11,139 bases of DNA from Betaproteobacteria bacterium (lineage in GTDB: Bacteria; Pseudomonadota; Gammaproteobacteria; Burkholderiales; Casimicrobiaceae), in the NCBI GenBank assembly GCA_005889025.1, contig VBCZ01000146.1, positions 1 to 11,139 on the forward strand. The letters are read 5' to 3'. The notes beneath the pieces were generated by a model. That model was given only the letters and a program-made list of their open reading frames with translations. It had not been told where the DNA came from and did no database searches. Positions 6,495 through 11,139 of this stretch are shown one piece after another. Position numbers and translations under genes: made by a program. Each line of letters begins with the position of its first letter. Positions within the stretch are counted from its first letter, which is position 1.

Positions 6495-7601
6495 CTACCG
6501 TATCGCTGCGGAACTCGAGGGATCGAACAGATGCGCCTTGCGCAAGTTAAAGCCGAGCCGGTGACGCGTCCCATCCCGGGCCGTGGTTTCGGATTCCACG
6601 CGCGCCACCAGGCCCTGCCCGCCGATCGAACCGTGAAGGAAGGCTTCGTTACCCATCATCTCCACGACGTCGATGGCGGCCTCGAGGCAGCATTCGGGTG
6701 CGCACTCCGGATGCGCTTCGGCGTCGTCGATGTCCTCGGGACGCAGGCCCAGCACGACTTCGCGATCGGTCCACGCGCCGAGCCTGTCGCGCCCCGGCCA
6801 ACTCGACGGCAGCGGCAACAGAAATGCCCCCGCGCGAACGACCCGACGCCCCGCGGATTCCTCCAGCGTGCCCTTGAAGAAATTCATCGCAGGACTGCCG
6901 ATGAATCCGGCCACGAAGATGTTGTCCGGGTGTTTGTAGATGTCGAGCGGCGTACCGACCTGCTGGACCCGTCCATCCTTCATCACGACGATCCTGTCCC
7001 CCATGGTCATCGCTTCCGTCTGGTCGTGCGTGACGAAGATCATTGTCGTCTGCAGCCGATTGTGCAGCTTGGACAGTTCCGAGCGCATCTGCACGCGCAG
7101 CTTCGCATCCAGATTGGAAAGCGGCTCGTCCATGAGGAAGACTTCGGGTTCGCGGACGATCGCGCGGCCCACCGCCACGCGCTGTCGCTGTCCGCCGGAA
7201 AGGGCTTTCGGCGTCCGCTCCAGCAAATCCTGAACGCCCAGCATGCTCGCGGCAGACCTGACCCGTTGATCGGTCGCCTCGCGCGAGACGTTCCGCCGTT
7301 TGAGCGCGAACGCCATGTTCGCGTAGACCGTCATGTGAGGATAGAGCGCATAGTTCTGGAAGACCATCGCGATGTCCCGATCCTTCGGTGGAACATCGTT
7401 GACGAGACGGTCGCCGATGTAGATCTCGCCGTCCGTGACATCTTCGAGTCCGGCAATCATGCGCAACGTCGTCGTCTTGCCGCAGCCGGAAGGGCCGACC
7501 ATGACGACGAATTCCTTGTCGGGTATTTCGAGGTTGACGTCGTGCACCACCGCGCTGCCACCGAAATGTTTTGATACGCTCTTGAGCGTGACTGCGGCCA
7601 T
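6495..7601 (-). CDS. Sugar ABC transporter ATPase (MalK/UgpC-type)
   Basis: This 368-residue cytoplasmic ATPase powers a carbohydrate importer. Visible motifs are Walker A GPSGCGKTT (36-44), Q-loop Q82, signature LSGGQ (134-138), Walker B VFLMDEP (154-160) with catalytic E159, D-loop SNLD (162-165) and H-loop H192. After about residue 240 comes the C-terminal OB/TOBE domain of the MalK class, with LGLRPEDI and a MMGNEAFLHG segment. The frame is complete and of normal length. The ATG at 7601 is preceded by AAAGGA about 9 bases upstream. It is encoded on the opposite strand, converging on the kinase that ends the transporter operon. It is the only ATPase here, so it most likely serves these permeases, although MalK-type ATPases can serve several importers. 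The separate promoter means its expression is uncoupled from the rest. Confidence 0.92.
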   Translation of the reverse strand: MAAVTLKSVSKHFGGSAVVHDVNLEIPDKEFVVMVGPSGCGKTTTLRMIAGLEDVTDGEIYIGDRLVNDVPPKDRDIAMVFQNYALYPHMTVYANMAFALKRRNVSREATDQRVRSAASMLGVQDLLERTPKALSGGQRQRVAVGRAIVREPEVFLMDEPLSNLDAKLRVQMRSELSKLHNRLQTTMIFVTHDQTEAMTMGDRIVVMKDGRVQQVGTPLDIYKHPDNIFVAGFIGSPAMNFFKGTLEESAGRRVVRAGAFLLPLPSSWPGRDRLGAWTDREVVLGLRPEDIDDAEAHPECAPECCLEAAIDVVEMMGNEAFLHGSIGGQGLVARVESETTARDGTRHRLGFNLRKAHLFDPSSSAAIR

Positions 7602-7729
7602 GCCGTCATTCCTTTCCGTTACCGGACGCGGTGGAGATGCGCGTCAACCCGGATCCGCCGCTCCCATGCGTGAAGCAGAGGGCACGATGCAGACTATCGC
7701 CTTGATCGCCGAGTCGGTTCGATGTCGTG

Positions 7730-7735
7730 TATAAT
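7730..7735 (+). promoter_or_regulatory. Candidate -10 element of the rhlE promoter
   Basis: A perfect TATAAT lies 125 bp before the rhlE ATG, within the 259-bp divergent gap next to the ATPase start. No -35 hexamer sits at 16-18 bases; a TTGATC at 7702-7707 is 22 bases away, too far. If used, the transcript has a leader of about 120 nt. The leader contains a hairpin, CGCCC (7816-7820) with GGGCG (7827-7831), extended by GGC/GCC past a bulge, ending about 20 bases before the start codon. Confidence 0.5.
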
Positions 7736-7860
7736 GCGGTTGCGGCCCGTTGTTCCAGTCCCTTGCCGCAGTCGATTTCGACCTCCGTAGTTTCTCCCGT
7801 TTGGCTGTGACTGGCCGCCCCTTTGAGGGCGAATGGCCGAGCACCCATTCGAAAGTTGTC

Positions 7861-9294
7861 ATGTCCTTTTCTACACTCGGGCTGTCCGAAGCGCTGCTGC
7901 GCGCGGTCGCCGATCAAGGTTACACCGTTCCCACCCCCATTCAGCTTCAGGCGATTCCTGCCGTTCTCGCAGGGGGCGATCTACTGGCCGGCGCGCAGAC
8001 CGGCACCGGCAAGACGGCCGGATTTGTCCTGCCGATGCTGCAGCGGCTGTCTACGCGTGCGTCGCCGTATGCGGCAGGCCCGCGCAGACCGCTTCGCGCG
8101 CTGATTCTCACGCCGACGCGCGAGTTGGCGGCGCAGGTCGAAGCGTCCATCAAGACCTACGGAAAGCATCTGAAGCTCACCTCGATGGTGCTGATCGGCG
8201 GCGTCGGGTTCGGACCGCAGGCAGCGCAGTTGAAGCGCGGCGTCGATTTTCTGGTGGCGACGCCGGGCCGCCTGCTCGATCATCACGGTCAAGGCCACGT
8301 GGATTTTTCCCGGGTCGAGATCTTTGTGCTCGATGAGGCAGACCGCATGCTCGACATGGGCTTCATCCCCGACGTCAAGCGCGTGCTCGCGCTGCTCCCG
8401 AAACAGCGCCAGAACCTGCTCTTCTCGGCCACATTTTCCTCCGAGATCCGGGCGCTTGCCGAAAAGTTGCTGAACCGGCCGCGCACGATCGAAGCGACAC
8501 CGCCCAATTCCACCGTCGACGCGATTGCGCAGCGTGTGCATCCGGTGAACCGCGCGGACAAAAGCAAACTGCTGGCGTGGCTGGTGGGTCACCATCGCTG
8601 GCGGCAGGTGCTGGTGTTCACCCGGACCAAGCATGGCGCCGACAAGCTCGTCAGCTCGCTGCACAGCGATGGCATCGGCGCCGTGGCGTTGCACGGCAAC
8701 AAGAGCCAGAACGCGCGCACGCGGGCATTGGCTGATTTCAAGGCCGGCGCCATCGAAGTGCTGGTCGCCACGGACATTGCGGCGCGCGGCATCGACATCG
8801 ACCAGTTGCCGCACGTCGTCAACTACGATCTTCCCAACGTCCCCGGGGACTACATCCATCGTATCGGCCGCACGGGGCGCGCAGGCGCAGACGGCGAGGC
8901 GATCTCGCTGGTGTGCGTCGACGAGCATGTGTTTCTGCGCGATATCGAGCGGCTGATCAAGCGCTCGATCCCGCGGCAGGTGATTCCCGGCTTTGAGCCC
9001 GATCCGAATGCGGTTGCGCAACCGGTGTTCACCCAGCGCGGACGCGGGCAGATGATGAAAGGCCAGCGCCCCGGCGCGCCCCATACGCGGGCGCCCGGAC
9101 GCGGGCAGCATGCGCAACAAGGTCAAAAGCGGGCGAAGGGCGAGGGACAGCCGCATGCGCGCGGACAGGACCGGTCGCAGCCTCGACACGACGGATCGGC
9201 ACGCACTCCCAGCCAAAGTCATTCTCGCTGGACTCACGGCCGCGATATGGCCCCACCTGCCTTGCTGCACTCGCGTTCCAAGATCAAGCACTGA
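7861..9294 (+). CDS. rhlE: DEAD-box ATP-dependent RNA helicase RhlE
   Basis: This 477-residue RNA helicase acts in the cytoplasm in RNA unwinding, ribosome assembly or mRNA turnover. All family motifs are present: the Q motif (F3 and PTPIQ at 24-28), motif I AQTGTGKT (45-52), Ia PTRELA (85-90), Ib TPGR (134-137), II DEAD (158-161), III SAT (189-191), IV around VFTRT (252-256), V ATDIAARGIDI (303-313) and VI HRIGRTGR (333-340). After about residue 385 the tail is low-complexity and rich in R, G, Q and H, the typical RNA-binding tail of RhlE, ending SRSKIKH. The MSFSTLGL start and overall pattern fit RhlE better than SrmB, DeaD or DbpA. ATG 7861 was chosen for this N-terminus although only a weak GAAAG lies upstream. 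A RIO-type kinase follows after 7 bp, so the two are probably co-transcribed. Confidence 0.92.
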   Translation: MSFSTLGLSEALLRAVADQGYTVPTPIQLQAIPAVLAGGDLLAGAQTGTGKTAGFVLPMLQRLSTRASPYAAGPRRPLRALILTPTRELAAQVEASIKTYGKHLKLTSMVLIGGVGFGPQAAQLKRGVDFLVATPGRLLDHHGQGHVDFSRVEIFVLDEADRMLDMGFIPDVKRVLALLPKQRQNLLFSATFSSEIRALAEKLLNRPRTIEATPPNSTVDAIAQRVHPVNRADKSKLLAWLVGHHRWRQVLVFTRTKHGADKLVSSLHSDGIGAVALHGNKSQNARTRALADFKAGAIEVLVATDIAARGIDIDQLPHVVNYDLPNVPGDYIHRIGRTGRAGADGEAISLVCVDEHVFLRDIERLIKRSIPRQVIPGFEPDPNAVAQPVFTQRGRGQMMKGQRPGAPHTRAPGRGQHAQQGQKRAKGEGQPHARGQDRSQPRHDGSARTPSQSHSRWTHGRDMAPPALLHSRSKIKH

Positions 9295-9297
9295 GGA
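9293..9297 (+). promoter_or_regulatory. Ribosome-binding site that fixes the TTG start of the RIO-type kinase
   Basis: GAGGA overlaps the rhlE stop codon (TGAGGA) and sits 4 bases before TTG 9302. In-frame starts further upstream would overlap deep into rhlE and give an N-terminus unlike the family, so this site decides the start and suggests coupling to rhlE translation. Confidence 0.65.
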
Positions 9298-9301
9298 CAG
9301 T

Positions 9302-10156
9302 TTGAGAACCCCGAAGAGCCTCGAGGCACTCGTACATGAGGGCCTGATCGATGCGGTGCTCCGCCAGCTCATGAGCGGCAAGGAGGCCACCGTCTACGTG
9401 GTCCGTTGCGGTGACGAGATTCGCTGCGCCAAGGTGTACAAGGACGCGAACAAGCGCAACTTCCGGCAAGCGGCCCTATATCAGGAAGGACGCAAGACCA
9501 AGAACAGCCGGAAGGCGCGCGCAATGGAAAAAGGCACGCGCTATGGGCGCAAGGCACAGGAGGAGGCCTGGCAAAGCGTCGAGGTCGACACGTTGTATCG
9601 CCTAAGTGCCGCAGGCGTGCGCGTTCCCCGGCCCTACGGTTTTTTCCAGGGCGTGGTGCTGATGGAATTCCTCACCGATGCAGACGGCAACGCCGCGCCA
9701 AGACTCAATGACCTGGTCCTCACGCAGGAGCAGGCTTTGGACTATCACGCCACGCTGATGCGGGAGATCGTGCGCATGCTGTGCGCCGGCGTCATCCATG
9801 GCGACTTGTCCGAATACAACGTGCTCGTCGACCGCTACGGCCCGGTGATCATCGATTTGCCGCAGGCGGTCAACGCCGCGGGCAACAACAACGCCGCGAG
9901 CATGCTGCAGCGGGATGCCGACAACCTCACCACTTATTTCAGCCGTTTCGCTCCGACGCTGGCGTCGACGCAGTTCGGCAAGGAAATATGGTCGCACTAC
10001 GAGCGCGCAGCTCTCCATGAGGAGGTCGCGCTCACCGGCCACGTTCCAGCGATTACCCGGATTGCCGATGTCGCCGGCGTCATGCGCGAAATCAGCGACG
10101 TGCGCGCCGAGCATGAAGCGAGGCTGCGCTACAAGGCGGAACTGGAGGAACGATAA
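9302..10156 (+). CDS. RIO1-like serine/threonine protein kinase
   Basis: This 284-residue RIO-family protein has the RIO ATP-binding loop SGKEATVYVV (25-34), the phosphate-anchoring lysine in CAKVYK (K44), the catalytic loop HGDLSEYN (166-173, with D168 and N173) and the metal-binding IIDLPQAV with D185. All catalytic residues are therefore present. RIO kinases in archaea and eukaryotes act in maturation of the small ribosomal subunit; bacterial members are poorly characterised. The start is TTG, chosen because GAGGA lies 4 bases upstream and because LRTPKSLEALVHEGLIDAV matches the N-terminus expected for bacterial members. It follows rhlE by 7 bp. Co-expression with a ribosome-related helicase fits a role in RNA or ribosome maturation, which is inference. 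Confidence 0.88.
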   Translation: MRTPKSLEALVHEGLIDAVLRQLMSGKEATVYVVRCGDEIRCAKVYKDANKRNFRQAALYQEGRKTKNSRKARAMEKGTRYGRKAQEEAWQSVEVDTLYRLSAAGVRVPRPYGFFQGVVLMEFLTDADGNAAPRLNDLVLTQEQALDYHATLMREIVRMLCAGVIHGDLSEYNVLVDRYGPVIIDLPQAVNAAGNNNAASMLQRDADNLTTYFSRFAPTLASTQFGKEIWSHYERAALHEEVALTGHVPAITRIADVAGVMREISDVRAEHEARLRYKAELEER

Positions 10157-10189
10157 GGATCGTTTCGGCATTCCCCGACGTGCCGGTAC

Positions 10190-11139
10190 TCAGGTCATCT
10201 TGCGGCGCAAGTGCTGCGTAAGCTCTCCGATGTCCTCGATGGTTTCGATGCGCCACGCCAGATCGAGCAAATTCTGCGTCTGTGTGCGATCGAGTCCGCC
10301 CCATGCCGCGCACTGACCGAACTTGTCTGCGAGCTCGGCGTCGCTCATCGGGTTCGAGGGACTCCCCTTGCCAAAGTCCGCCGAGCCTTTGACGACGGTC
10401 CCGTCGTCGAGCTCGACTTCGATGATGGTCGTCATCTTATCGAAGCCCGCGGCTTCGGCGTCCGGATGCACGCCGAAGTCGACCTTCTGCACGAGCGCCT
10501 GCACGTCCGGTCGGTTCACGACATCGTCAGTGAATTGCTCGAGCCCTGCCTTGCGTTCGAGCAGCAGGATCGCCATGCAGAATTCCATGCTGACCTTCGC
10601 CTGCAGCTCGGTGCGCGGTCGATGGTGGATCAGCGCGTTCGGCATGTTGTGATTGGTGCCGACCGACACGCATGACCGCCATGCCGGGATGCGTGAGGGA
10701 ACCGCTCGGGTGCGGCTTGATCGACACGCCGGGAAAGGCGAAGGTCCACGGTATGCCGAGCTTGCCGTCGATCATTTCGGCGCTGTATCCGCCGCCCGCC
10801 GCGCGAAAGAATCCGCGATCGGCTTCGAGGCCATTGTGCGACGCAGTGAAGCCCAGCGCAGCCAGCTCGGCAGCGACGACCCCGCTCTCGGCCGCGCGGC
10901 CGGCGTGAAACGGCTTGGTCATGGTGCCGAAGTTCTCGCGCAATCCGCCGGCCTGCGTGGCGCCGAGGCTCAACGCGCGTCGCGTCGCTTCGCGGTCGAG
11001 GCCCAGCAGCTTTGCGGCTGCCGCGGCGGCGCCAATCGCGCCGCACGTCGCCGTGCTATGAAAGCCCTGCTGGTAGTGACGCGGCAGGATCGCTTCGGCA
11101 ACCTTGCATTCGACTTCGACCCCGACCTGGTACGCCGTC
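10190..11139 (-). pseudogene. MmgE/PrpD family protein, C-terminal part, frameshifted (runs off right edge)
   Basis: This family includes 2-methylcitrate dehydratase (PrpD) and related enzymes that dehydrate or isomerise carboxylic acids. The visible minus-strand coding begins outside the window. From 11138 to 10671 one frame carries HYQQGFHSTATCGAIG, an alanine-rich helix, LRENFGTMTKPFHAGRAAE and IKPHPSGSLTHPGMAVM. From 10669 the next frame continues VGTNHNMPNALIHHRP, AKVSMEFCMAILLLE and FTDDVVNRPDVQ to the stop at 10192-10190. Both halves are strongly family-like; about 315 residues are visible of a usual 450 or so. Relatives have about 15-20 residues between GMAVM and VGTN that are missing here, consistent with a loss of roughly 50 bases (3n+2) next to 10670. 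Read as given, the C-terminal third would not be translated in frame. The gene converges on the RIO kinase with a 33-bp gap and no clear terminator. The substrate cannot be assigned. Confidence 0.82.

Noticed and set aside
6288..7574. Plus-strand open frame (428 codons) over the ATPase gene
   Set aside because: It is the reverse of the MalK-type ATPase, which has every ABC motif in order.
7981..9390. Long minus-strand open frame (469 codons) opposite rhlE
   Set aside because: It is antisense to an intact DEAD-box helicase and shows no domain-like sequence; high GC content alone keeps such frames open.
10167..10186. Possible terminator between the convergent RIO kinase and PrpD-like genes
   Set aside because: Only a 5-bp stem (CGGCA/TGCCG) with a 10-base loop and no T-run; too weak to call.

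Overview
The window is GC-rich, protein-dense DNA from a Gram-negative bacterium. The codon use, the rhlE plus RIO-kinase pair, the MmgE/PrpD-type gene and the GGATCCCGG...CCGGGATGACGA-type dispersed repeats suggest a betaproteobacterium, probably Burkholderiales-like. That placement is an inference from family resemblance, not from a marker gene. No rRNA, tRNA, CRISPR array, insertion sequence or phage gene was seen.

Layout. (1) The minus-strand start of a TonB-like, proline-rich, single-span inner-membrane protein runs off the left edge (427 to 1). (2) A 421-bp gap holds a degenerate repeat copy and a 7-8-7 palindrome. (3) A plus-strand sugar-uptake and catabolism operon spans 849-6349: a class II aldolase-family protein, a MalE/UgpB-like binding protein, two MalF/MalG-type permeases and a PfkB-family sugar kinase. 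(4) The matching MalK/UgpC-type ATPase lies just downstream on the opposite strand (7601-6495); a hairpin-rich dispersed repeat separates the two converging units. (5) On the plus strand follow rhlE (DEAD-box RNA helicase, 7861-9294) and, 7 bp later, a RIO-type kinase with a TTG start (9302-10156). (6) A minus-strand MmgE/PrpD-family gene converges on it and runs off the right edge (11139 to 10190).

How it fits together. The ABC components would import a carbohydrate or polyol, the PfkB kinase would phosphorylate it, and the aldolase would cleave the phosphorylated product to C3-type units. The substrate cannot be read from sequence. The rhlE and RIO-kinase pair points to RNA or ribosome maturation.

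The most striking feature is damage. Four genes (binding protein, first permease, kinase, PrpD-like) each carry one or two reading-frame breaks, while the coding on both sides of each break is well conserved. At three breaks a conserved block also seems to be missing: about 8 residues in the permease, roughly 25-30 in the kinase and roughly 15-20 in the PrpD-like protein. The aldolase, second permease, ATPase, rhlE and RIO kinase are intact. This is either very recent gene decay or an error-prone or misassembled sequence; the window alone cannot decide.
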